The position numbers were made by a program, and so were the translations under genes. A stretch of 46,643 nucleotides of DNA from an uncultured Alphaproteobacteria bacterium (GTDB taxonomy: Bacteria; Pseudomonadota; Alphaproteobacteria; Methylaequorales; Methylaequoraceae), in NCBI GenBank assembly GCA_902522465.1, contig CABYVV010000011.1, forward strand, positions 1-46,643, written 5' to 3'. Below, in pieces: positions 9,506-18,666 of this stretch; positions within the stretch are counted from its first letter, which is position 1, and the number at the start of each line of letters is the position of its first letter. The notes beneath the pieces were generated by a model, which made no database searches, was not told the origin of the DNA, and worked only from the letters and a program-made list of their open reading frames with translations.

Positions 9506-10887
9506 CAGAAAAACTCAATATTCACTTCTGAATATTTTTCTATATCCTTAATGGATGATGGTTCCGAAAAAATTATTAATTTATCCTTAACAAAAATAGT
9601 TGTATTTTCTTCAGGAAAAATTACTTTTTTATCCCTGACGATACCTCCAATTACAACTCCTTCTGGCATGTCCAAATCAGAAATTTTCTTATCTGCAAAC
9701 TTGGTAGTCGGAAGTATTTCTATTTCCATAATTTCTCCTCTTTCATTCCCAAAATCATGTACTTCTTTGACTTTTCCTCTTCTTACGTACTGGAGAATAG
9801 CAGATGTTGTTATATTACCAGGATTAATGAGAACATCTAAATCAAGTTTTTTAGATAAATTTCTATAATTTGAATTGTTTACAATTGCCATTGTTCTTTT
9901 ACATCCTAGGTCTTTTGCTAATAATGATGAAAATATATTTACTTCATCATCGTCCGTTACTGTTATTATAGCTTCAGCATTACTTGCACCAGCTTCTTTT
10001 AGTAGATTAGAATCTGTGGCATCTCCAAACAGAATAGTATTTTGTTTTGAAAGCATAGAAGATATTTCTTTTGTCCTTTCTAGGTTATTATCTATAATTT
10101 TACAATTAATATCAGGATAATCTTTTTCAAGAATTTTTAAGATATTCAAACCAATATTACCCGCTCCAACAACAATAAGTTTTCTATTCTCTTGTGGTTT
10201 AATTCCAAAGACCCTTAAAGCTCTGAGTATATCTTCGTTTCTAATACAGATATAAATATCATCACCTGGATAAAGTTCTACTTTTCCAGTTGGGACTACA
10301 ATTTTATTTTTCCTAAAAATTGAAAGTATCTTGACTTCTAATCCAGAGAAGATACCTGGAAGCATCCTTAGTGGAGTATTAATTATTGGGCAATTTTCAT
10401 TAATAGAAATTCCTACAATTCTAGCTTTTTTATCACCTAAATAAAAAGAATCAAAAGCTCCGGGAGTATTAAGTTTTCTAATAACATCTTTTGCCACTTC
10501 TAACTCAGGTGAAATGATTGCATCGACTTCAATTTTACCTGAGGAAAATAACTTTTTAGTAAAATGTGGATTTAAATATTCTGATTCTTTAATTCTTGAC
10601 ACCTTAAGTGGAATTTTAAATAAATGATTTGCCATTTCGCATGAAATAATATTAATTTCATCACTATCCGATACTGCAATTATCATATCTGCTTCATCAG
10701 CTCCAGCCTTTTCTAAAATAGCTGGATGAGAGGGTTTTCCACAAATACTTTTTAAATCGACACTTTTATTTAATAGTCGCAGTAAAGATTCTGATTCATC
10801 AATAATTGTAACATCATTATCTTCGTAAACTAATTGTTTTGCGATATTTGAACCTATTTCACCAGCCCCACAAACTATTATTTTCAT
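9505..10887 (-). CDS. trkA: Trk potassium uptake regulatory protein TrkA
   Basis: The 460-residue cytoplasmic protein has the duplicated TrkA architecture: RCK-N, RCK-C, RCK-N, RCK-C. The first NAD-binding glycine motif is at the N-terminus (CGAGEIG) and the second is near residue 235 (VGAGNIG). It gates the TrkH/TrkG membrane potassium channel in response to nucleotides. The channel subunit is not in this window. It follows ntrX by 2 bp, and this ntrX-trkA linkage is conserved in many Alphaproteobacteria. Confidence 0.95.
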   Translation of the reverse strand: MKIIVCGAGEIGSNIAKQLVYEDNDVTIIDESESLLRLLNKSVDLKSICGKPSHPAILEKAGADEADMIIAVSDSDEINIISCEMANHLFKIPLKVSRIKESEYLNPHFTKKLFSSGKIEVDAIISPELEVAKDVIRKLNTPGAFDSFYLGDKKARIVGISINENCPIINTPLRMLPGIFSGLEVKILSIFRKNKIVVPTGKVELYPGDDIYICIRNEDILRALRVFGIKPQENRKLIVVGAGNIGLNILKILEKDYPDINCKIIDNNLERTKEISSMLSKQNTILFGDATDSNLLKEAGASNAEAIITVTDDDEVNIFSSLLAKDLGCKRTMAIVNNSNYRNLSKKLDLDVLINPGNITTSAILQYVRRGKVKEVHDFGNERGEIMEIEILPTTKFADKKISDLDMPEGVVIGGIVRDKKVIFPEENTTIFVKDKLIIFSEPSSIKDIEKYSEVNIEFF

Positions 10888-10889
10888 TG

Positions 10890-12254
10890 TCAGATATCCA
10901 TGTTAATTTTCAATAATTTTAATTTTCTATACAAGGCAGTTCTTTCCATACCTATTTCAGATGCCATTTTTGATACGTTATATTCAAATTTTTTCAAATT
11001 GTATATAAGATAATTTCTCTCAAACTCATCCCTAGCATTTTTAATTTTTAGGTTCATGGAATCTTTAAAATATTTTTTACTCGAATCCATTTTATTTATA
11101 CCCAATGTGTGTATGTCATTCTTAGAAATCTCAGTTTTATTATTATCATTTATCATCACCAAAATCCATTCAACTAATTTTTTTAATTGTAAAATATTTT
11201 TTAAAATTTCTAAATTATTTAAATATGACAATGCATCAGAGGAAAAAGTTTTAAACTTAATTCCTTTTTCCATTGAGATTTTCATTGAAAAAATTGAAAC
11301 AAGTTCTTCTATATCTTCTTTTCTATTATCAAGTGCTGGTATTACTATTTTTGTAAAATTTAGTAGTTTAATCAAGTCTGCCCTAAGATTAATTTCATTT
11401 AATTCACTTTTTGAGGATGCTAAAATTCTTAAATTAAGATTATTAGAATTTAAGGCACCTATTCTATAAAATTTTTTTTCGTCTAAAATTCTTAATATTT
11501 TCCCTTGCATTTTTTTTGATAAAGAATCAATGTTTTTTAAGTATAAGGTTCCATTATTAATCTCATCTAAGATTCCAAAAGATTTGATAACTTGATTCTC
11601 CTCCAGACCAAACAAATCAACTTCCAAGGTATCTTGATTCATTCTACAATCTAGAGACTTAAAGTTTTTTTTTGACCTATGTGATAAGTTGTGTATTTTA
11701 TTAGCGACAAACTCCTTTCCTGATCCCTCACCACCAATAATATAAATATTTGAATCAGTTTTACTCACATTATCTATATTTTTTTTTAATATTTTAGATA
11801 ATTTAGAATTTGCAACAAACTCAGAATTTGTTCCTTGATTTGCAAAATATTCAATTTTTTTTTTTAATACTAAATTTTCCAATGCTTTCCTAATTTTAAA
11901 AATAAGCAAATCTGCATCAAATGGTTTTTCAATAAAATCATAAGCCCCTTTTTTAATTGAATTTACTGCAGTTTCAATATTTCCATGTCCACTTATCATA
12001 ATTACTGGAATTTTATTCTCAATTGATTGAAACTTCTCAAGTGCTTGAAAACCATCAAATTTTGAATTATTAAGCCAAATATCAAGTAAAACTAGCGAAA
12101 TATTTGTTTTTCTAAAAATTTCAATACCTTGCTCTGATGAAGTTGAATATACGCAATCATATCCTAAATCACTAAGCAAACCTGATAATTGATTACAAAT
12201 GTCTATTTCATCATCAATTATTAATATTTTTGTATCCCTATCAATCATACTCAA
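10890..12254 (-). CDS. ntrX: NtrX-type response regulator with a degenerate AAA+ domain
   Basis: This is the response regulator partner of the adjacent NtrY kinase. The receiver domain looks functional: acidic pair D14-D15, phospho-acceptor D58, and K110 in FIEKPF. The central AAA+ domain is abnormal. Walker A is GGEGSGKE (174-181). The sigma-54 contact loop GAFTGA is absent, because after DLFG the chain runs LEENQVIKSFG. The Walker B block reads GTLYLKNI, so the Asp-Glu pair is replaced by K240-N241. The arginine-finger region is also altered (RADLIKLL). The C-terminal Fis-type helix-turn-helix is preserved. The protein therefore probably binds DNA and acts without sigma-54 remodelling. Loss of GAFTGA is, to my knowledge, common in alphaproteobacterial NtrX; loss of Walker B is less expected. 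Confidence 0.92.
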   Translation of the reverse strand: MSMIDRDTKILIIDDEIDICNQLSGLLSDLGYDCVYSTSSEQGIEIFRKTNISLVLLDIWLNNSKFDGFQALEKFQSIENKIPVIMISGHGNIETAVNSIKKGAYDFIEKPFDADLLIFKIRKALENLVLKKKIEYFANQGTNSEFVANSKLSKILKKNIDNVSKTDSNIYIIGGEGSGKEFVANKIHNLSHRSKKNFKSLDCRMNQDTLEVDLFGLEENQVIKSFGILDEINNGTLYLKNIDSLSKKMQGKILRILDEKKFYRIGALNSNNLNLRILASSKSELNEINLRADLIKLLNFTKIVIPALDNRKEDIEELVSIFSMKISMEKGIKFKTFSSDALSYLNNLEILKNILQLKKLVEWILVMINDNNKTEISKNDIHTLGINKMDSSKKYFKDSMNLKIKNARDEFERNYLIYNLKKFEYNVSKMASEIGMERTALYRKLKLLKINMDI

Positions 12255-12262
12255 AAGAAAAT

Positions 12263-14386
12263 TTAGGTTATAAAGAGTTTAACTCTTACACAAGCTCCAC
12301 CTAGTTTTTCGCTATCTAACAAGCTAATTTCTCCACCATGATCCTCAATAATTTTTTTACAAATAGCAAGTCCTAGGCCAGTACCATTTTTTTTATTAGT
12401 TATGTATGGTTCAAAAAGCTTGTCTCTATTTTCTGAAAAACCATGTCCATTATCTTCAAAATTTATAACAACATTATTTTTAATTTTATTTACTTCAACT
12501 TTTATTAACTTATTTTTTTTTGTAATAGATTCATAAGAATTCTTTAAAATATTTAGAAAAACTCTTCCAATTTGATTTTTATCACATTTAATTTTTAAGT
12601 CTTTAAATGAATTATTATTTATAATTTTAATTTTATTATCTAAAATAGAAATAGAATTTATTTGAGTTTCAATTATTGAATGTAACTTAACTGTTTTAAA
12701 TTCACTTTCTGGCATTCTTGCAAAATTTGAAAATTCAGTAACTAATGTTTGTATGTTATTAACCTGTCTCTTTATCGTATCTGTACAGTTAATCAATATA
12801 TTTTTATCATCTTTAGTATTGTCAAAAATATTCTCTAATCTTTGTGCAGAAAGTTTTATAGGTGTTAATGGATTTTTTATTTCATGAGCCATATATCTTG
12901 CAACACTTGACCAAGCAGCATGTTTTTGTGCAGATATTAGTTCTGTTACATCATCTATACTAAGAACAAATCCTTTTATTTTTTTCTTTTCTACTAATTC
13001 AGATAATTTTATATTTAAAAATTTTATTTTTTCATTAACAGGAAATTTAATTTGATATTCATTATTTTTTAATTTATTTAGTTTGAAACTTTTTAAAATA
13101 TTACTTAAAGAAATATTTTCAGAAATAAAGTTTTTTTTTACTTTATTATCAAAAATTTCCTGAGAACTTTTATTTGACAACAAGACTTTATCATTTAAAT
13201 CAACATAAATTATACCAGTATTTACATTATTAATTATTTTTTCGGTAAATTTTCTTCTAAGATTTATTGTCTCTTTTGCTTTTAATAATTTATTTCTTTG
13301 CAGACTTAAAATATCAAGCATTTTGTTTAGTACGTTAGATAAAATATTGAATTCATGATTCCCAACAAAGACTCTGATTCGTTTAGAAAAATCTTCATTT
13401 ATAATTTTTTCGGAATCAATAATAATTTGCATAATAGGTTCTATTATTTTATTAGCAAACCTGAGCCCAAACCAAACGGATAATAATATCATCAAAAAAT
13501 TTATAGCAACAAATAATTGATTGAATTGATATTGAAAGTTATCAAGTCTTTGATTGATGTTTAAATAATCACTAGCTGCATCATCTACTGATTCTACTCT
13601 GTTCAAAACATTAGAGTCAACATCTTTACCTATAAAAAGATAAGTAGGTATTGCTCTTTGAACTTTAATTAAAGCCCTCACTTTGGTTTTATTATTATTT
13701 GGAAAAACAGCAATATCTCCATCATCTGCAATTAAAAATGACCACAAGGGTGGTGCTGTTTCTGATTCAATTAGAAAACTCCCAACTTTAGCCAGTAATT
13801 GACCAGAACTTTCGAAGATAATAGCTTCATCTAAATCTTTTATTTGCACAAAGTAACTAAGAAATTCTGTTAACCTGTCTTTATTAGTAAAATAAACTAT
13901 TTTTTCGTTATTAATTTCGCTTCTTATGAATAAAATATCGTTTTTAATATTCTTGGTATGTTCATTGAAATATGATTCAGAAATTTTTTTTGAACCATTT
14001 ATTACACTCGCTATTTTATCATTAAACCAAATCTTAATTCCTTGATCAAAAAAAATTAAGGAGAACACTGTTATAAGGGTAGTTGGGATAAGAGTAATAA
14101 AAATAAAAAAAAGTGTGAATTTAATTTTCAGTTTTGACTTCAATTTCTCCTGCTTAAAATTATCCTTAATTTTTTTAAATGAAATTAATATTAGGATTAC
14201 AATAAGGCCAAAATTAATTGAGATTAAGTTTGAAACATTATCTATTTCCTCTAAATTTGATAATTTTCCAGATAATGATAGAAAAATTATTAAACTAATA
14301 ATAAAAGCAGATAAAAAAATTAGTAAAAAGAAAAAGTTTAAGGTATTTTCCTTAATCGCAAACTCTTTAAATTTTGAATCAATCAT
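12263..14386 (-). CDS. ntrY: NtrY sensor histidine kinase
   Basis: The 707-residue membrane kinase has several N-terminal transmembrane helices (around 15-40, 45-65 and 85-110), a periplasmic region of about 170 residues, a further helix near 290-310, then HAMP and PAS-like regions. The kinase core follows. The phospho-acceptor is H501 in AHEIKNPLTPIKLSAQRL, with a later N-box (FLNILKNSYESI) and G-box (GTGLGLAICKKI). NtrY responds to nitrogen or redox state in studied Alphaproteobacteria and phosphorylates NtrX. The start overlaps the ntrC stop (ATGA). Both partners are encoded in one operon. Confidence 0.95.
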   Translation of the reverse strand: MIDSKFKEFAIKENTLNFFFLLIFLSAFIISLIIFLSLSGKLSNLEEIDNVSNLISINFGLIVILILISFKKIKDNFKQEKLKSKLKIKFTLFFIFITLIPTTLITVFSLIFFDQGIKIWFNDKIASVINGSKKISESYFNEHTKNIKNDILFIRSEINNEKIVYFTNKDRLTEFLSYFVQIKDLDEAIIFESSGQLLAKVGSFLIESETAPPLWSFLIADDGDIAVFPNNNKTKVRALIKVQRAIPTYLFIGKDVDSNVLNRVESVDDAASDYLNINQRLDNFQYQFNQLFVAINFLMILLSVWFGLRFANKIIEPIMQIIIDSEKIINEDFSKRIRVFVGNHEFNILSNVLNKMLDILSLQRNKLLKAKETINLRRKFTEKIINNVNTGIIYVDLNDKVLLSNKSSQEIFDNKVKKNFISENISLSNILKSFKLNKLKNNEYQIKFPVNEKIKFLNIKLSELVEKKKIKGFVLSIDDVTELISAQKHAAWSSVARYMAHEIKNPLTPIKLSAQRLENIFDNTKDDKNILINCTDTIKRQVNNIQTLVTEFSNFARMPESEFKTVKLHSIIETQINSISILDNKIKIINNNSFKDLKIKCDKNQIGRVFLNILKNSYESITKKNKLIKVEVNKIKNNVVINFEDNGHGFSENRDKLFEPYITNKKNGTGLGLAICKKIIEDHGGEISLLDSEKLGGACVRVKLFIT

Positions 14387-15819
14387 TTTTTTCCGTATTT
14401 TAATGGAATTTGAAGTTTTTTTATCTTAGCTCTTAACGTATTTCTATTTATACCAAGTATTTTGGCAGCTTTAATTTGATTCCCTCTACAAAATTCTAAA
14501 GTTTTAAGTATCAATGGTTTTTCAAATTCATTTATAAACTTTTCATGCAAACCAATTAATTCAACATTGTCATCTAAGGTTTTATAAAAATTATTTAAGA
14601 AGCTATTTAAATAAGTTCTTAGATTTTCTTTTTCTGACTTATTTTTTATTTTGTTGACATCATCATAATTTAACTTTTCTTCAAAATCTATATGATCTTC
14701 AAGAAGAAATGAATTAACAACTGATTCATGGGTAAGCACTGAAATTCTTTTTAACAGATTTTCTAATTCTCTTATATTACCTGGCCAATTATAATTTTTT
14801 AAGAAACTTATTGCTGTACTGTCAAATTGTTTTTTTCCATCGGAATAAAGTGATAGATAATGTCTAGCCAATGAAATAATGTCATTTTCTCTCTCTCTTA
14901 AAGGTGGTAATGATATATTAATGACATTTAATCTGTAATAGAGATCATCTCGAAATTGATTGTTTTCTACCGCATTTTGTAAATTTTTATTTGTTGCTGA
15001 TAAAACCCTTACGTCTGTTTTAATTGAACTTCTTCCTCCAACTCTAGTAAATTCACCAAACTGTAAAACTCTTAACAGTCTAGATTGAATATCATAAGGC
15101 ATATCACCAATCTCATCCATAAAGAGTGTCCCACCAGAAGCCTTTTCAAAAAATCCAGCAGTTTGCTTTTCAGCTCCAGTAAATGCTCCTTTTTCGTATC
15201 CAAAGAGTTCACTTTCTATTAGGTTTTTTGGTAAAGAGGCCATATTTATTACAACAAAAGGTTTCTTAGATCTATCACTAAAGTTATGTATTGTCTTTGC
15301 AACTAACTCCTTTCCAGTACCAGACTCACCGTTAATCAATACTGAAAAATTTGTTTTTGTAATCTTTGCAATATTTCTATAAACAACTTGCATAGCTGGA
15401 GATGTTCCAATCATTGGAAGGTTTTCTTCAATTTGAAAATGATCACTTGTTGATGACTTTTTTTTTAAGGATCTATCAACAGAAATAATTAAGTCATTCA
15501 AATCTAAAGGTTTGGGAATATACTCAAAAACATCTAATTGATCTGCTTTAATTGCAGTTAAAATATTATTTTGGGCACTAATAATAATAAACTCCAAAGA
15601 ATCAAATTTTTTTTTTAATTTTTTTACCAATTCAAGACCATCTCCGTCAGGTAATACAACGTCACATATTACCAAGTCAAAATGCTCTTTTTCTAATATG
15701 AACCAGCCTTCAGATATACTTGATGCTGTCTTAATATTAATCTTTGACGTACTTAATGCTTTGACCATTAAAAGTTTGAGAGAATGATCATCATCAATTA
15801 TAAGTATTTTTTTTTGCAT
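14383..15819 (-). CDS. ntrC: Nitrogen regulation response regulator NtrC (sigma-54 activator)
   Basis: The 478-residue protein has all NtrC modules intact. The receiver has phospho-acceptor D53 and K103. The AAA+ domain has Walker A GESGTGKE (164-171), the sigma-54 contact motif GAFTGA (211-216) and Walker B TLFMDEI (D235, E236), followed by RDDLYYRLN. The C-terminal Fis helix-turn-helix ends in AAKILGINRNTLRAKIKK. It activates sigma-54 promoters for nitrogen assimilation genes under nitrogen limitation. Conservation of every catalytic element implies that the genome still encodes RpoN, which is not in this window. It overlaps ntrY by 4 bp and follows ntrB by 7 bp. Confidence 0.97.
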   Translation of the reverse strand: MQKKILIIDDDHSLKLLMVKALSTSKINIKTASSISEGWFILEKEHFDLVICDVVLPDGDGLELVKKLKKKFDSLEFIIISAQNNILTAIKADQLDVFEYIPKPLDLNDLIISVDRSLKKKSSTSDHFQIEENLPMIGTSPAMQVVYRNIAKITKTNFSVLINGESGTGKELVAKTIHNFSDRSKKPFVVINMASLPKNLIESELFGYEKGAFTGAEKQTAGFFEKASGGTLFMDEIGDMPYDIQSRLLRVLQFGEFTRVGGRSSIKTDVRVLSATNKNLQNAVENNQFRDDLYYRLNVINISLPPLRERENDIISLARHYLSLYSDGKKQFDSTAISFLKNYNWPGNIRELENLLKRISVLTHESVVNSFLLEDHIDFEEKLNYDDVNKIKNKSEKENLRTYLNSFLNNFYKTLDDNVELIGLHEKFINEFEKPLILKTLEFCRGNQIKAAKILGINRNTLRAKIKKLQIPLKYGKK

Positions 15820-15826
15820 AATAATC

Positions 15827-16879
15827 TTAAAACGGTAGGTTTATTTTAACAGAGGTTGTCCCATTCTCCGACTCTACTGTTATAGTGCCCCCATGTTCAT
15901 TTATTATTTTTTTTACCAAAAACAAACCGATTCCTGAACCCCTTTTTTTGGTAGAAAAAAAAGGAATAAATATTTTATCCATTATTTCTTTAGAAATACC
16001 TACACCATTTTCTGATATTATTATACTTAAAGAGTTCTTTTTAATATAGTTTTTAATATTTGGTATCTTAATCCTTTCCCCAACCATAAATCTAGTTTGA
16101 ATTTTTAGATATGATGAATCTATAAAATTAGATGATTCATATGAATTTATGAAGATATTATCTAATGCCTGGATTATTAAATCTCTATTTAATTTAATTA
16201 ATGGTAGAGATGGATCGAATTCCTCAATTATTTTGATTTTATTTGGCATTTGCTTTATTTTAAATAAACACAGTCTTATTATCTCATGAATATTTTCTTC
16301 AGTTGTTCTTGTAATATTTTTCAATTCAGTAAGGTTGAAATTAGAAAATAATCGACTAATCCGTAAGGCCTCGGATTTTATTATGTTAATTAACTCTTTA
16401 TCAACCATACTGTAGTTTTTCTTTATTAATTCAGATGCAAGTTTAATAGAAGATATTGGATTATTTACTTCATGAGAAAGCATAGAAAAGGTTTCATTAA
16501 AAAAATCTAAACTTTTATCTCCTGTTTGATATTTATCCTTTTCAACATTTTTCAAAACTAGAATTAAATTACTTTTTATTTCTTCACTATTAATGCATTT
16601 AATTTCAAAGATTGAGTCGGCGAACTTTAATCTGTCTTTAATAACAAAAGTACCTTGTTTTTTAGTGATTTCTTTAATATTTTCAAAAAAATAATGTTCA
16701 GTTATGAAAATTTGATTTATTTTTTTTCCTAATAAATATTCATTACTTTTTTTTAGCAAATTTTGAGTTTCTTGATTACAAGTAACAACTTTTAATTCTT
16801 TTTTATCTAAAATAAGAATTGGATCCGGAAAAATTTCAAAAATAACATTAAATGGAATCTTATCTGTTTTTTTTGACAT
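15827..16879 (-). CDS. ntrB: Nitrogen regulation sensor kinase NtrB
   Basis: This soluble histidine kinase/phosphatase has 350 residues, with no membrane segment. It has an N-terminal PAS domain (about 10-110), then the phospho-acceptor H136 in SMLSHEVNNPISSIKLAS, and a C-terminal ATPase domain with GSGIGLFLVKKIINEHGG. NtrB senses nitrogen status through the PII protein and controls NtrC phosphorylation; no PII gene is present here. The gene lies 9 bp after dusB, matching the conserved alphaproteobacterial nifR3-ntrB-ntrC order. Confidence 0.93.
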   Translation of the reverse strand: MSKKTDKIPFNVIFEIFPDPILILDKKELKVVTCNQETQNLLKKSNEYLLGKKINQIFITEHYFFENIKEITKKQGTFVIKDRLKFADSIFEIKCINSEEIKSNLILVLKNVEKDKYQTGDKSLDFFNETFSMLSHEVNNPISSIKLASELIKKNYSMVDKELINIIKSEALRISRLFSNFNLTELKNITRTTEENIHEIIRLCLFKIKQMPNKIKIIEEFDPSLPLIKLNRDLIIQALDNIFINSYESSNFIDSSYLKIQTRFMVGERIKIPNIKNYIKKNSLSIIISENGVGISKEIMDKIFIPFFSTKKRGSGIGLFLVKKIINEHGGTITVESENGTTSVKINLPF

Positions 16880-16888
16880 TAAAAAATT

Positions 16889-17836
16889 TTAAAAGAAATC
16901 ATTTATAAAACACTTTAATTTTGTTTTATCTGTGCATTGATTAATTTTAGATCTGAATTCATTAGAATTTTTTATACTTTTTGAATACCAACCTAAATGT
17001 TTTCTGAATGATTTAATACCCACATCTAAACCATAATGTTGAAGACTTAGTTCAAAATGGTTCAAAATAATTTCTTTTTTTAATTTCGATGAGTTTTTTT
17101 TCTCATCAAATTTTTGTTTTGATCTTAATTCTTCAAAAATCCATGGTTTACCATATGATCCTCTTCCTATCATTACACCATCAGCATTAGATTGATTTAT
17201 AGCTAGATCAAGATCATTATCATTGTTAATGTCTCCATTAACCAAAACTGGAATATTTACACTGTTCTTAACATTTTTAATAAATTTCCAATCTGATTTT
17301 CCTCTGTACATTTGACATCTTGTTCTACCATGTACGGTGATCATTTTTATTCCAGACTCCTCTGCAATCTTTGCAATTCTTGGTGCATTTAAGTTATTAT
17401 CATCCCACCCTTTTCTCATTTTTAAGGTAACTGGAATCCTTACCGAAGATGAAACAGACTCAAGTATTTTTGTTGCTAATAATTCATTTTTCATTAAAGC
17501 TGATCCAGCATAACCATTAACAACTTTTTTTACTGGACAACCCATATTTATATCAATGAGGTCTGCTCCACTATCTTCACAAATTTTTGCAGCATCACTC
17601 ATCACGTCTGGCTCACAGCCTGCTATTTGTATTGCAGAAATGTAGTTATCGGTTTTCTTAATCATTTTCATTGTTTTCAAATTCTGAGATATCAATGCAC
17701 GACTAGCAATCATCTCTGAAAAAACTAGTCCTGGTTTAAATCTTTTAACAATTTCTCTATAAGGATAATCTGTAACCCCTGACATGGGAGCTAATAGAAA
17801 ATTACTCATAATATTTAAATTATCAATTTTCATCAT
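16889..17836 (-). CDS. dusB: tRNA-dihydrouridine synthase DusB
   Basis: This FMN-dependent TIM-barrel enzyme has 315 residues and reduces uridine in tRNA. The N-terminal LAPMSGVTDYPYR block, the active-site region DINMGCPVKKV with its catalytic cysteine and the following GSALM stretch, and ITVHGRTRCQMY are all present. Further on come the FMN phosphate-binding VNGDI and DGVMIGRGSYGKPWIF. It is the classic nifR3 gene at the head of the ntr operon in Alphaproteobacteria. Two adjacent ATG codons open the frame. The first ATG shares one base with the stop of the upstream ypjD-like gene, so the two are likely translated from one message. Confidence 0.96.
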   Translation of the reverse strand: MMKIDNLNIMSNFLLAPMSGVTDYPYREIVKRFKPGLVFSEMIASRALISQNLKTMKMIKKTDNYISAIQIAGCEPDVMSDAAKICEDSGADLIDINMGCPVKKVVNGYAGSALMKNELLATKILESVSSSVRIPVTLKMRKGWDDNNLNAPRIAKIAEESGIKMITVHGRTRCQMYRGKSDWKFIKNVKNSVNIPVLVNGDINNDNDLDLAINQSNADGVMIGRGSYGKPWIFEELRSKQKFDEKKNSSKLKKEIILNHFELSLQHYGLDVGIKSFRKHLGWYSKSIKNSNEFRSKINQCTDKTKLKCFINDFF

Positions 17837-18642
17837 TATGCTAACAACTTAAGCCCAAAATAAGAAAATCCCATTAAAAAATAAGATAGTAAAATCATCT
17901 TAAATATCATTTGACCAGTTAATCCTCTTACAATTCTTAATGAAATAATAATTAGTATTAAAAATAGTGTTATTAAGCTAAAAATTACTTTTTCATTGAA
18001 AAAATAAATTAATTCCTCGCCACTTTCAATAAAATAATAAAGACCTGATAAAAGGGATATTATAAGAAAAATTATAGTAAAATATAAAAATCTAATAGCC
18101 AAAAGTTCGCTCTCATATATTGAAGGTAAAAAGTCATTTATTATTTTATTAAATTTCATTTTTTTTATGTAAAAGCTTTGAACATATAAACAAAAAGAAG
18201 TAACTAAACTTATTGTTAATAAAGAATAAGATAACAAAGAAGTTAAAATGTGTATTACCAAATATTCATTATCAAATAATTTAACAGTATAGTTTTTATC
18301 ACTTGAAAGAATCCCAAGGGTAAAGCGAAAAATCAATATAATAAGAAAAAAAGGTATAAACAGAACTCTATATCTTATAAATTGATAAGATAATACAGAC
18401 ATTATGAAAAAAATAAAAAAAGTAATTACAATTAGTAATGAAGTGACAACTGTTAAATTATTTGATACAAAATTTAATACAAAAAAATAGTGAAAAAGGC
18501 TAATTATTCCAAGAAAAAATAAATTAAAAATATAGACTATTTTATTTATATCAGAACTGTTTTCTAACCTTGTAAAACAAGTTAGAGCAAATAATATGAA
18601 ACACAAAAATGATACTATTTCAATGAAAATATATAAATCCAT
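17836..18642 (-). CDS. YpjD/CcsA-like polytopic inner-membrane protein
   Basis: This very hydrophobic protein of 268 residues has about eight transmembrane segments. The spacing and content resemble the cytochrome c assembly (CcsA/YpjD-like) family: an HILTSLLSYSLLTIS stretch with a histidine in a membrane helix, then LPSIYESELLAIRFLY, then a KVIFSLITLF helix, and a C-terminal helix ending in FGLKLLA. The tryptophan-rich WWD haem-handling loop of true CcsA or CcmC is not seen, so haem handling is unproven. It leads the dusB-ntr operon and diverges from ispDF across only 24 bp. The family call is from pattern recognition and could be wrong. Confidence 0.55.
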   Translation of the reverse strand: MDLYIFIEIVSFLCFILFALTCFTRLENSSDINKIVYIFNLFFLGIISLFHYFFVLNFVSNNLTVVTSLLIVITFFIFFIMSVLSYQFIRYRVLFIPFFLIILIFRFTLGILSSDKNYTVKLFDNEYLVIHILTSLLSYSLLTISLVTSFCLYVQSFYIKKMKFNKIINDFLPSIYESELLAIRFLYFTIIFLIISLLSGLYYFIESGEELIYFFNEKVIFSLITLFLILIIISLRIVRGLTGQMIFKMILLSYFLMGFSYFGLKLLA

Positions 18643-18666
18643 AGTTTATCTATACTACAAAAATTT
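18643..18666. promoter_or_regulatory. 24 bp divergent promoter space between ypjD-like gene and ispDF
   Basis: The whole space between the two opposing start codons is 24 bp. A TATACT at 18651-18656 could be the ispDF -10 (10 bp before the ATG). The overlapping TATAGA on the other strand (18654-18649) could be the -10 for the ypjD-dusB-ntr operon (6 bp before its ATG). No convincing -35 elements were found; they would have to lie in coding sequence. Confidence 0.35.

Noticed and set aside
9551-9868. 105-codon open frame opposite trkA
   Set aside because: Shadow of the well-supported trkA gene; no start context and no family features.
11056-11469. 137-codon open frame on the plus strand opposite ntrX
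   Set aside because: It lies fully inside the ntrX gene in another frame, has no recognisable domain, and its composition is explained by the AT-rich complement.
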